In this document: piece after piece, positions 13,503-25,600 of the stretch
Layout: every line of letters begins with the position of its first letter
Position numbering within the stretch: the first letter of the stretch is position 1
Origin: Plantago ovata
Taxonomy: Eukaryota; Streptophyta; Magnoliopsida; Lamiales; Plantaginaceae
DNA length: 64,000 bases
NCBI GenBank assembly: GCA_028274465.1
Contig: CM051456.1
Coordinates: 102,461,348 to 102,525,347 of the forward strand
Direction of reading: 5' to 3'
Program-made: the position numbers and the translations under genes
Notes under the pieces: generated by a model
The model's database searches: none
What the model saw: the letters and a program-made list of their open reading frames with translations, nothing else
Told to the model about the DNA's origin: nothing

Positions 13503-14170
13503 CTCTGTATGGAGTTTTTAGTCTGCTAGTGGATCATCTGAAGATCAGGGGTTCTCATTTTCCAGTGTTGGATCTAATGATGCATATTCTCTACCCGTGT
13601 TGGGTCTTCGAGTCAGTTGGGAAAGCTGGAATTTTTGAAAGAGTACTGTCTATACAAAGCTCAGAATTGCACTGTAAATGTTCTGCTCCATGGTAAAAAA
13701 AGATGGGACTCAGGAACTAATTGGGGATGAAAAGTCTCGGAAATCATTAGAAATCAGGTGAAAATACAGACAATGTTTTGGCTCGTGACCCCAAGTTGCC
13801 GATGGATCTATTATTTCCATCAAAGCATGTGCCTAATTCTGATATCTCTGTGGTTTTTTGTTGAAGATTAGGCAGTAAGATCCTCATGGCCTTGTGGATT
13901 GTACTTTTGAACTTGTAGGGCAGCGTCAGTGGTGATTATCACCCACTGATTCATAGATACTGTTACATGTTTAATTGATTTTCAATATACTTGTGTACAG
14001 ATCAGATCTTGGGCCCGTTAGAAACTGTTACTGCAGGGGATATCCAGTTTCCTTGGGGAGAAAATTTTGCTCTTGTATGAGGTGACAATGACGATGAAGT
14101 AGCAATTGGAAATAAAAGAAAAAAGCTAGCTATTATTGGTGTTTTTGCTCATAAGTCATAACTACATGGT

Positions 14171-14308
14171 TTTGTTTGGCACTCTAGCTTAAAGTCCCGA
14201 CTAGGTTGTAGCATAGGGGTGGTTGGAAAAGTGGAGTTTTTTGTTTGGCACTCTAGCTTAAAGTCTCGATCAGGCTGTAGCACAGGGATGGTTGGAAAAG
14301 TGGAGTTG
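14171..14308. repeat. 69-bp direct tandem duplication
   Basis: Two adjacent copies, 14171-14239 and 14240-14308, begin tttgtttggcactctagctt and end ggttggaaaagtggagtt. They differ at about half a dozen positions, mostly transitions, so the duplication is not very recent. Confidence 0.85.
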
Positions 14309-15454
14309 TGATTGCTGAAAACTGTTCAATTGTGTATTGAATTATTGATCTTTCTTCTTGCGATGGTGTATTAGTAATTTAGTGTGGTTGTGTATTAAAA
14401 TTCAAAACGACACATTAAAAAAGGGAGGGAGTAGTATATAAGCTAAACAGATTATGTCCTTCTCTTTACGGTTAGTCTGAGGAATAAAGTTGCTTCCTAC
14501 AAATCTTATTTATTTTCTATATGTTCTTCTTGATGGTGCCGATCAGCTCTCTTTCTGACGCCCTGTTTTCTTTTGTTAATGTTCCGTTCTTGTACAACTA
14601 ATTTTCATGGGAGAACGTCAAATTTACACGTTTTAAGGCGAACTATCAATATGCGGTCCAAGTCTTTTTCGAGAGATAACATAAAAATAGTACAGTGCAT
14701 GTGATGAAAGAAAATGAAAATATGATAGAAAACAAGCGGAAGCAAGAAAATATGATACAAAATAAGCGGAGTAATACCTTTCTAACACGTAGAAATGGTA
14801 AAAGATAGAAATCCACTATCAAGAAACATGGTAACTCTAAATAAATAAACATAATGTCAAATATTCAAATTATTAAAGCTATCCTAACAAATGACAAACT
14901 AACCTAACAAAACCGTAATATTCTAACAAGCTAACAGACTCAAACTAACATAAGGTAAACCCACAAATGACTAGAACTACTTGAACCCAATCTATCTTCT
15001 AACAACTCTTGCTTGGCTTCACAATACATATTATAATAAAATAATAGTGGAGGCATCTAAGATCCTTTGTTAGTATGACGCCATCGCAAATACACTAGTA
15101 GAGTTTGGCATAAGATTATAGTTCCATCGAAGCATCGAGTCCGTTAATACTAAGTATGTTTGGCTTCCCAACATCATACTCCCTAATCGAATGGCAGAAC
15201 CTATACTTGATGTTTTGGGCAATAAAACAATATTTCCATTGGAGAGCCTAAATCGCATTCGGAGTACAAAATCAATTCTAATTCAATCCCAAATTTATAT
15301 ATGAGAATTTAAAAAACGTCCCAAACAGGATCAGGGTATTCCAGGAAAATCCAACCGAAATCAGAAATTTGGGAAATTTCTGTACCAAACACCCACCCCT
15401 ACTGAAAGATCGGTAATATCACCTTTAAAATTAATTTCTTTTATATTATTACAA

Positions 15455-15625
15455 ACTGTTCTTTTCATTTGAATAGAATAGAATTGAATAGAATAATCGA
15501 TCTGAACTGAATAAAGTTGAACTTTGAACTAAATTTATTTATAGTATAAAATACAACTTATCAGACCTGAACAGAATTGAAGTAACTGAATTGAATGAAT
15601 CTGAAGTGGAAAAAAATAATGAGTT
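15455..15625. mobile_element. GTTCAG-rich MITE-like element, copy 1 (decayed)
   Basis: Begins aactgttcttttcatttgaa and consists of alternating gaactgaa/ttcagttc blocks around an AT core (tttatagtataaaatacaa). It matches the better-preserved 135-bp element at 24910-25044 and a further copy at 31375-31555. The right terminus is degenerate. Confidence 0.5.
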
Positions 15626-15766
15626 ATTTTCCATAGATTTCTATAGAACCTTTCCCTCTCTCATACCGCTCACATATTCACTCAAACATAACCATATCTC
15701 TACTTCTAGCATTTGCAGCAGTTCCCTTAAAATGTAAGTTATACCTAAATATTGACAAAAAATCAA

Positions 15767-16727
15767 GGGCTTCTTACATATACTACCCTTGTTAGTTCAT
15801 TTTATTACAGATAGACCCTCATTAGCAAAACAATTACATCCAGCACCCTTGGTAGATAGATTTAATTACACCTAAACCCACGAATTTGATTTTTGGCGAA
15901 TTAAATCAATGTAAATACATTTTTACCCTTCGTCAAATATTGAATTCTGACTTTAGACCAAACAACTCCAATTTTCATTAATTACACATTAGCCTCAAAT
16001 TGTTTTAATTTTACCAATTTGGCACTTAATAATTCAACGTAAAACATATAATTTCTTTAAATTCCAAAATTGTTCCAACTTTTATTTGCAACTAAGTCCT
16101 AATAAATTTTTATTTTAAAATATCACTAAAAAAATATATTAAAAAAAAATAAAAAACAGCAAATCGGAGCTGCACAACTCCGATTTGCTCTGCCGCCACA
16201 GCAAATCGGAGCTGTGCAGCTCCGATCAAATCGGAGCTGTGCAGCTCCGATGTGATTGTAGCAGGTAACAACACCGATCAGATCAGAGCTGTGCAACTCC
16301 AATCTGATCGGAGCTAGTCACAGCTCCGATCTGATCGGAGCTAATCACAGCTCCGATCGATCGGATATGTAAAGCTCCTATCTAATTGGAGCAGCACTGC
16401 TCCGATTGATCGGGGCAAGTCACGACTCCGATCAATCGGAGTTGTACAGCTCCGACTGACCGGAACTCCCACCACTGTTCTGAAGAAGGGAAGAGGAAAG
16501 AAAAAAAGGAAGAAAGAAGAAAGAACAAGGAAGGAAGAAGAATGAAATTAAAAAGGAGAAACAAACGGCCTAGTTGCAATAAAAATGTTAAGGCCATGTT
16601 TGATCTAAATTTCCATTTAGTTTGGTCAATGGAAGAAACTGATTTTGGACCCATACGTAATAGATGGAATAAGAGAGGGTTAGACGTAATTAAAGTGTCT
16701 AGTAGGGGTAGTGAATGTAAAATTCTC
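15767..16727. mobile_element. AGCTCC-palindrome MULE-like element, copy 2 (complete, 961 bp)
   Basis: Flanked by a perfect 9-bp direct repeat AAAAATCAA at 15758-15766 and 16728-16736. The termini are inverted and similar: GGGCTTCTTACAT at the left, and GAGAATTTTACAT when the right end is read in reverse. Inside, 16160-16470 is packed with GGAGCT/AGCTCC palindromes joined by GATCNGATC-like spacers, followed by a purine tract (about 16480-16560). No transposase is encoded, so it must be mobilised in trans. The 9-bp duplication is characteristic of Mutator-like elements. ORFs in it (16382-16729, 16542-16814) are repeat translation. Confidence 0.85.
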
Positions 16728-16736
16728 AAAAATCAA

Positions 16737-17738
16737 AAAATGTGGAAAAAAAAGCCCTCCCTAAAATGGGTTGGGCCCACAAAGAAAAAAGGTTTCTTCT
16801 TCACATGCGTATAGATATGCTTGCGGTAAAAAAATTTAGCGTCAATTTTATTTTTTTCCCACGTTTCTTATCACCAAATAACTACGGTCATCAAATTCTC
16901 CCGGTCTCTTCCGATCTCTTGTTCTCCCTATTCTCCAAATTTGCATACTCTTCGAGAATTAGGTGAGTTATTAGCCTATCAATCTGTTTCTTTTTTGTAA
17001 TTTGTATCAAACATGGACACATGGTATAGTACTACTAGTGCATGCAGTCTTGATGTAAAAAGAATACCAGATTGATTTCTTTTTATATTTATAATAATAC
17101 AAACTGCTAGTGTATATATGTTAAGAATGGTGTTATGGTCTATAGGAGTATCGGTAGTACTCGCAGTACGTTTATAATCCACTACTGATTTTATAAATTA
17201 GGATAACTGCTGTAAATGCTCTTACTCGATTCCAGTTTTATTTTCCATATTTTACAAAGGCAATGGAAAGATAAGATGGGCGAGGAACTATTTGTTTTAC
17301 ACTTTTGCAGTTTTGCTATAACAAGCAAACTAGTTTTTGGTAAGTGTGCTAATACATACTTATATTATAAATATTGTGTAACTAAAAATATGGTTAGAAA
17401 GATAAAGCCTAATAATACCAGTAGTAAGTTTTACAGAGTTTAGTAGTGACCACTAATGGCGCTGAAAGATAGTAACTTCATTAACACAAGGTAAAAAAGA
17501 AGTTACTGAGACAATTACACTTGTCAGACAGTTTCCTTTCAAACAAATTAAACAACATCCCCCACCATTTTCGGACCTCTCTTAATCCCACGTTTTACCC
17601 AGTCTTTCACTCCCACAACCCCACAAACACCAACACATGAACACAAAACATCACCACATCTTGTTCCTCTGAAACAAATCAACAACACATCACTCTATCA
17701 TTTCTTCAATCCATCACTTAAATGTGCTGTGAATTACA
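16737..17738. other. promoter/5' region of the LBD gene
   Basis: AT-rich, no gene. The last 200 bp are CA/CT-rich (cacaaaacatcaccacatc, caacaacacatcactctatc), typical of a plant 5' leader, leading to the start codon at 17739. No clear TATA box could be fixed. Confidence 0.45.
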
Positions 17739-18780
17739 ATGACCATAAAGAGTGGCACAGGCCAGGCTTGCGCTGCGTGCAAGTACCAGAGGAGGCGGTG
17801 CACCCCCGAGTGCCTTCTCGCCCCGTTCTTCCCTGCAGACCAACCCAAGATGTTCCAGAACGTACACCGTTTATTTGGTGTCAAACACATACAGAACTTA
17901 CTACGACAGCTAAGCCCCGAACTGAGAGTCATGGCCATGCAATCCATCAAATTCCATGCAAACATGAGGGATAAGCACCCTGTTTATGGATGCATGGTTG
18001 AGATACATCGACTCACTTATCAGATTCAGATTGCAGAAGAACAACGTGACGTCCTTTTACAGCAGCTGGCTTATTATCGGCAGAAACAGATGTCAGCTGC
18101 AAATGATTGTTTCTCTCAGTTACAATTAGGAATGGAGCCTCCTGGAAATGACTCCTTGTCACTTGTCAATCATGATCATGATAACCAGTCGCAGTACAAC
18201 GTAGACAATGCTGCAGTGGCTGTTGCAGCACAAGCCGCCCCCTATTCCAACAACGTAAATTCTGATTATTTGAAGTCCAAGGAGAACAATGTTCTGGATC
18301 CTGCGTGGATCCAAGACACACATAACGATACTATGCCCCTGCAATCTCAAATGACCATATCACAGCCTTTGGCAGTTCAAAAAGAGGTAAATCAAGATTA
18401 CTGTGAGGTGCATCCCTTTTTCGACAACTTTGATGACAGGCAATCCTTTATCGACTCCAAGGAAGCCTATGAATCCAGGTACCATTATTCTCTCATCAGT
18501 ATATGTAGATCATTATCATTTCCTATCCGGGACATAGAAGCCCACTTTCGTACATTAATCCCACTTTACCTGAGGTTTTCTGTTACACAATGTTGCATTA
18601 TAGCATAAATCAGAGAGCACCGCTGCAAGCCAGTAGACATCAGAAATCCATGTACTAAAATCTTTCTACTAAACATGCAGATTTGAAACATCAGTAAAAG
18701 ATACAGAAGCCACTGAGCAAATAGCCAATAACGAGTTGAAGAGCGCCGCAGCATGTTTTAGTCTTACCAGTGTCAACTAA
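17739..18780 (+). CDS. LOB-domain (LBD/ASL) transcription factor, class I
   Basis: Exon 1 is 17739-18478 and exon 2 is 18681-18780, joined in phase to give 279 aa ending ...CFSLTSVN. Residues 11-25 form the LBD zinc-finger-like C block (CAACKYQRRRCTPEC, spacing C-x2-C-x6-C-x3-C). The GAS block follows (FFPADQP...FGV...HPVYGC, about 30-85), then the leucine-zipper-like helix (about 90-112, LTYQIQIAEEQRDVLLQQL). The C-terminal half is low in structure. LBD proteins are plant-specific nuclear DNA-binding factors of organ-boundary, root and pollen development. Class I is clear from the complete GAS block and zipper. The sequence reminds me of the LBD22/LBD27 branch, but the paralogue is not certain. 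The ORF reading on to 18608 is intron sequence: the donor GTACC at 18479 and the acceptor CATGCAG at 18680 restore a conserved-looking tail. Confidence 0.92.
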
Positions 18781-19626
18781 CAACAAAATCAAATAAAAAA
18801 TTTTGTCTACATTATTCATGTAAAATTCATATAGTGAGTGAGTTAAGCATAATAGTTGCATCTTCTTTTCGGGTTTCCATGGACAGTTAAGAGGTGATCA
18901 TGTGCCCAGAGGCCAGAACCTAATCACTGGCCTGTCCCTTCATTGATGGATCATAGTTATTACTTGTTAGTCAAGTAGCTGCAGAAAAAAAGATTATTTT
19001 TTGCCAATATGAATGCCTTATATACATTGGGTTATCTTCTGCCAAAAAACCGCCAGTTTAGCTTAGCACAAATGGACAGAAGTAATAATTAGAAACAGTA
19101 AAAATCTCATGAAGGTGATCCACACTCCACTGAGCAGAATTTGTGCTCTTAACTGGACCGGAGATGCAGTTATGTTCATTCTCTTTTTTCTTTTTCTTTT
19201 TTTAGTTTGGCAGAACAGTTTTTCAACTCCAAACTGTACCCATTATAGTTTAGTGTAAATCTACCTACAATAACAAAACACACAGTTCTTCACCACTGTT
19301 AAGAAAATGAGAATGAACGAAAGGAAGTAGAGTATGATCTTATTACGACTTTCCTTGAAAGACATGTACAGTGAAGTTCTCTGAGAAATTATTAGTGGTG
19401 CATTCATCAAATCATCACTCTTTTTAGGTTTATGAAAGCATCATGAATAGAAGCTGTCGTATTTACAAAATTTGCCATGTACAGACAACTTTACATTTAC
19501 AACAATGGCATATCCTAACTCTGTTTTAGCAAGGATGGTTATTGATTATCTAAAGATAACCTTTCATCTATTGAGATACAGTGATTGAATACAATGTCTC
19601 TAGTAACTTTAACAAAATATAAACTG
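18781..19626. other. intergenic between convergent LBD and BTSL genes
   Basis: 846 bp between two stop codons facing each other; it must hold both 3' UTRs and poly(A) sites. A pyrimidine run at about 19181-19203 is the only notable structure. No gene is seen. Confidence 0.6.
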
Positions 19627-22600
19627 TCACACCCGCCTGGTATTGTATGAACCACAGTGAGGGCACTTGTGGTAGAGCCAGTGGAAGGAGGCAGTTCCTC
19701 GTTTCTCACAATCATTGCATAATATGACCTGTATGGACAAAGGCGACTCAGATAATGTAATCCTAGAGTTGCGTAGAATGATGCATGGAAGTATGGTACA
19801 TAACAGATACCTGCATTTGGCCAGAATACTCCTCCGGCATTTTCTGTTCAGCTAACAAAGCATCTAACATCCCAAAATACACCTGAAATTGTGCCGAATG
19901 AATTCTCTTTTAACTCCACTTCGTATATTATCGCTTATTGGAATTGATGTGACATGTGCATGGACAAATAATATTGCCATGCAATAAATCAGGTTTGTTA
20001 CAGATAACTATCAAGCATAATTTTTCTAACTTATATGCCAAATAGTTATTAATTGGGTATTGCATCAAACATGATGTGAATACATCATGTATAACCTGTG
20101 AAGGTGGCACTGACACTGCCAACCAGATTATGGAATCCCGGCATCTTTAGCGAGGTAAATACAGTTTATTTGGTTGGATGTGAAAATTTTAGTGGAATAA
20201 ACACTGAAAATACAAATAGTTTTGAGATTAATGAAAAAGATTGATCTTGATAGAAATTACAAAGCAAATCATCATGTTTCTATTACTTGATTTTACAAAA
20301 AACAAAAAATAAATAAATAAAGAGATGCTCATTTTACCAAAAAAATAAATAAAAAAGGCTTAAATACATGACGGGTTAAGAACGTGATGTACTATTATAC
20401 AACATTTCCACCAATCAGTTGATATGCCTAATCGTTTATTACATTTTAAAAGACTTCAAACATACCATGATAGACTAACGAGGTGATGTACCATTACCAA
20501 CTTTGTCAAAATGTCTGGGATCGAACAGTTGTACTTCTCTGAGCTTGTAGTTAACTTAAAATGTCTCCGCTAAACCTCATAGCATTTACTTTAACAAAAC
20601 TAGGTAAGCATGTTATCTAATTCATATGCCTGAGGCTAATGCATTAAACTTCTTGCAGTTTTTCTGGTTCCGATTAGTTAGAAGTATCCATTGTATTAGA
20701 TGCATTGACATGGTTTCTATGTATTATATGCTGTAACACATATAACATCATACTATGACGACAGTGAACTGAGTCAAGGACTATGCTACATTCAGTAAGC
20801 ATTTGTCCGCAAACACAAATATTGTTTAGTAAACAATGAAGATTATGTACTAAATACTTTATAACATTGTACGGATAACCAGTAAAATGAACACGCACTA
20901 TTTACAAAATGGGATAAGAAATATCATTTGCTGACCAAAGAAAAAAAAAGGGAAGATGAGCTAACCTGCATGTCACCAAGTGACTTGCTACAGATTGGGC
21001 AGATATACTGGGAGACTGTGTATTCCTAGCAGCACAATAAGGGACTCTGAAGTTTTAGTCATGACATCTTTAACAAATTCGGGGAAGCTTAAATTTGCAA
21101 GTTATACCTTAAAACATGCCGAGTGCATCAAATGTCCACATGGAAGTGCTTTTACAGGAGAGCTTGAAGTAAATATGTACTCATGGCAAATTGGGCAGTT
21201 CTCCTCAAGGCACTTTTCTCTACATACGTGTACAAACAGAGACTTTGACATGCAAGCATTGCATTTCATGCAATGGAAATAATCAATACCCAATCCCTTC
21301 CCAACTCGGCACAAGTTGCAGTAAGGGCAATGGTATATTTGCCTGTCATTCAAAATTTAGAATTATTCTGAGTTCATGTTATATATCGAGAATAGTTGAG
21401 TAGTTGATAAGTGTGAAATACTGTTGAATAGAATTTATCCCAATAACCCAAGTATGCTAAAGCTGTGAACTGATTCATGAAGCACCAAATTACTTAGTTG
21501 TGTGGTTAATAGGGTACGCATATTCTGAGTTCAAGTATTGAAATCTGTTGGTATTTCGGTTAACTTGTTTTTGATACTTACATCTCTGAATCTAAAACAA
21601 TTTATATTTTGCTCTTGTTGTAGGTAGCTGAAAGCCTGAAACTTGTATAAGAGACTTGCAAAGAACTCGTATAAACAATTTAGATTTAGCCCTTGATTGA
21701 AATAATTTATATCTAGTTTAAGTTTACAGGAAAGAGTGTTAGCAAGACTGTAAAACTACTTTGAATTACATAAAGTATTCCAGGAGATGTTTCTTTACCC
21801 TATTTAAAACAAGTAGAATGCGAAGCTCCAAAGGACACATCCAATATGATCCTAGAGCTCCAGTTAATGCCTTAGAGACTCTTTCTTTGTTAACTTTACC
21901 AACTTTTAAATATCACAAGTACTCAAATTTAACCTCAAACCACCTATTAATAGTTTTAAGTTCGTATAGTATATATTTTCATTCACCAATCCAAAGGACA
22001 GAAAAGATGACTACAAGTTACAATTTTTATAAGTACAGAAACAGAATCAACTCTTTGCTTTCTATTCGACTAGAGCTTTGCATCAGATATATGTATGTAT
22101 GAGTGGGTCAGGTTGAAGTTTAAGATCGGTGCACGCCTCTTGCAGGATTGATTTCAAAACCTGACTCCCAATTTTATGCAGGTACCCAAAGGTAGTATAA
22201 AATGCTTAATAGGACCATGACATGCAGAAAGATGATTTATCATTGAAAATAGGTAGGACTTATTACATTAATGTATTACCTTTCATCTTCAAATAATTTG
22301 CAAATCCTGCAATAGTATCTCGCCATGGAAAAGTTACCACAAGAACTATTTGCGCATTTTGGGTTAATTGGCTGGGTTTCCAAGCATTTCATGCACATCA
22401 TTTTCGTTATACTTTCTCTACAGCATAAATAATCAATAAAAATCATGGATATGAACAGAAGTAATAGAAAATGATCGAAGTGAATGCATGCATGCTCCTC
22501 TAACCTGTCCAAAGCATGATCAGTTTGTTCGTCATGGCAACGTATGCAGGTATACAATTGATTGCAACATGGAGCAAAAAGCTTGCACTTTCTCTTGTAG

Positions 22601-25600
22601 TGCTTGCAACCAAAAATTAATTTCTCAGGATCTCTAAAAGATGCACTTCGGCCAGGAACTTCTCCTTTATCATCGGCAACAGCAGTCTCTTTATCAAACT
22701 TCTGCTTTACAATCCAACGACTGTATAGAATAAAAAGATAAGTCACATCCTAGAAAATCCTGCACAGAGATATATTTATCTGGACAAAGAAAATAGGTAA
22801 AGTTATTTAACCTATAATAAGCAAAACAGGCACAGAAATGTATCTGTTGTATCATTCAAAAGGCAATACTACTGAAGGATGTCAAACAGCATAAGTAATA
22901 AACCAGGAGAAAGAAGTATTATTTTTACCTCATTAGCAAGGTTTGGATGATATATGACTTCTTTTCGATATCCAAATTTGAGTCACGAGATACTCTTATA
23001 ATTATAGTTTCCAGCTCCTCCTGGCTCACGCATAGAGGGTGCTCCTGATGAATGACATTCTGATGTTCTTTATCACGTATCCTGGCTTCATCAGCATGAA
23101 AACTTTCATTTGTTTCATTAGATCCCTTCGTTTCAGTCTGACTCAGTTCTGGAGGTTGAAATCCATTTTGATCTCTGCCAAGAAGTTTCTTATCAAAATT
23201 CCAAGATCCAGAATTACAAAAATCAGCAGAGGCAAGCTGTCTTTCACTCTCTGTTTCATGCCCATACTTCTGAGTATCAGAACCATATTTCACTAGATAC
23301 ATCGAAACAACTTCCATAGGGTCAGCAGACAGTGAGGGAGCTCTTGACCTCTCTTCCACTGAGGATGCATTATATCTTGTCATGCCTTCCCACCATTCTC
23401 CTAACCAGTGACTGAAATTAGTGTATTTTGTGGCTTTGAGCCACAAAGATATGATGGCATGCTGTTCATCGGAAGTAAGATACCCCATTAACCAGGGTAT
23501 CATTTCTTGTAGAATTTCTGCTCTAATTCTTCCAAGCATTTGCCCTACAATAGTTTCCTCTTCCTGAATGGAGAAGTGTTTTTGATACAAAGGATAAATT
23601 TCAACTTCCTCACGGAACATATGGTCAGCTAGTACCTTATGCATAGATAAGCATGCGTCATGGAGCTTCAAGCATAGGTGGTGAAATTTTAGCCTAGTGT
23701 AGTTTCTCTCCTTGTTTAGTTCAAAAATCTCATTTAGGATTTCTGATGTTCTCCTGAAGTGATTAACATCCAACTTATGGTCAATGCTATAGGAGTGACT
23801 GATGTTTTGAAGTGCAACCTTGGACTCCAGCACTGGGAAAGCAATTTCGTCCTCTGAACTGCTATGAATTTGGTAGATGTTTTCCAGAAGTTTGAACCGT
23901 TTATGAAACTCAGAAAGAAATCCAATATCTGAAGCCAGCTTAGTTGATAGGGAAGTGAGATATTCCAGATCTTTTACGAGAGCTCTATGGATATAAAGAA
24001 CATGGTCCATTGGTCTTGAGTCGAGAGCTAGAAAGGTTGCAGGGTTAGGTTCCACGAGGCTGTTTGGTGGCATTCTTTTAAACATCTGAGAGAAGAACTT
24101 GTGAAGATCCATGCCAGTAGGGCGAGACAAATCATGCTGTTGAGTTGTGAGTGATACGGAAGATGAGGGGATGATCTCACTTGTCCTTGTCTCTGTTGCT
24201 ATATTTGGTTTAAGCAGCTCCTCTGACACTGCAGCGTTTAGCCTAATATGGTCAGTCAAGTAAAAGCTCCTACCACTGAACATTTCTTCCAGAGTTTGTC
24301 TAAACTTCTCAGTGGAGGTTTTGCCTGAACAACCAGCACGAACCCAGTCATATAACAGAGACTTAAAAGACTTGTCAATTGCAGAACATTCATGTTTGAG
24401 GTTTGTCAGAACAGAGGTAGATTGGTTCTCAGACAGTTTAGCAGAGAACCAAGTAACTGTGCACCTTAGCAACCCAAGTGGCATCACATTAAGGCTTGTA
24501 TGGAGCAACCAAAGCTGCATGCTCCTGGTGCACTTGTTGCTAATAAATGGGAAAACCTGGAAGAAACTGAAGAATAAAGTCACTGAAGTACATAATTAAC
24601 AAGATAATATTTCTACAAGAATGCAATAAAAAGATCTTTTATTCCAACATTTCAATATAAAATAAAGAGGATCTGTTTGTCTAGTAGTGTATGGTTTAAA
24701 ATTTGAATCCTGATACATGACTGGGCCTCATTATGGGTCTTGATATAAAGCATAGGGACTTTGAACTTGTAAAATAGTTCAATCATCTTATGAAGGAATT
24801 TCAGTTTTTTTATATTGATCTCCGTGAACAGTAGGTTCTCACATTTGAACTCTTCCCATTACTGGTGAAAATCATTTGTTTTAGAATGAATAACAGGGCA
24901 ACTAAGGTTCTGTTCTCTTCGTCTGAAAACTCATTATTTTCAGTTCAGTTCAATTCTGTTCAGATTTGCTTAGTTGTATTTTATATTACAAATAAATTCA
25001 GTTCAGTTCAGCTTCATTCAGTTCTGTTCAGACGAAAAGAACAGTTTCTAATAAGGACTTCAACACATTATCTAGCCTAACATTGTTCTTTTTAACTCTT
25101 AGTCTTGGAGTTAGACCATCGGTCTGATACCATCTAGAGTTTTTGCCTAATCTTAAAACTCAAGCTTGCTGGGAGGTTATTCATTTTATATCTCCAACAA
25201 TGACATCTAACTAGTTGTTTCTTTCTGTGATTAAGGCTTTAGTTCTGGTAATAATAGATGTCAAACAATCCTGATCCATACATCAGAAATTACCTGGACA
25301 CTTCATCATTGACCACAAATTGTCTTGGTTCACTCATTAGTTTCGTTTTTGTATCAGCCATGAATGTGGCATTAAGGGAGATGTAAATAATTAAAGCAAA
25401 AAAAAAAGAAGTCATATAAGATAGTAGGAAGGGGAACTGAAAGGTCTGTGAAAGAAGGGGAAAGTATACACGCCATGAAAAATCATCCTATCCTAATGAC
25501 AAAGTAAGATATATAATTGCATTTCTTTTTTTTTTTTTTTTTTTTTTGAAACGGATATATAATTGCATTTCAAAGATGTAATGTTCTTCAAAGAGGATGA

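Larger units (their letters stand above)
13503..15766. other. 3' flank and intergenic DNA
   Basis: The 3' UTR of the preceding gene presumably runs into this region. An AATAAA motif occurs at about 14112, with no way to tell whether it is used. The rest is AT-rich with small repeats listed separately. Sequence at about 14345-14437 ends in agggagggagta, resembling a Stowaway MITE terminus, but no partner terminus was found. No coding sequence is supported. Confidence 0.5.

Noticed and set aside
15070..15258. 62-codon minus-strand ORF (MRFRLSNGNIVLLPK...)
   Set aside because: No recognisable domain, no splice support, and located in AT-rich intergenic DNA; a chance ORF is the simplest explanation.
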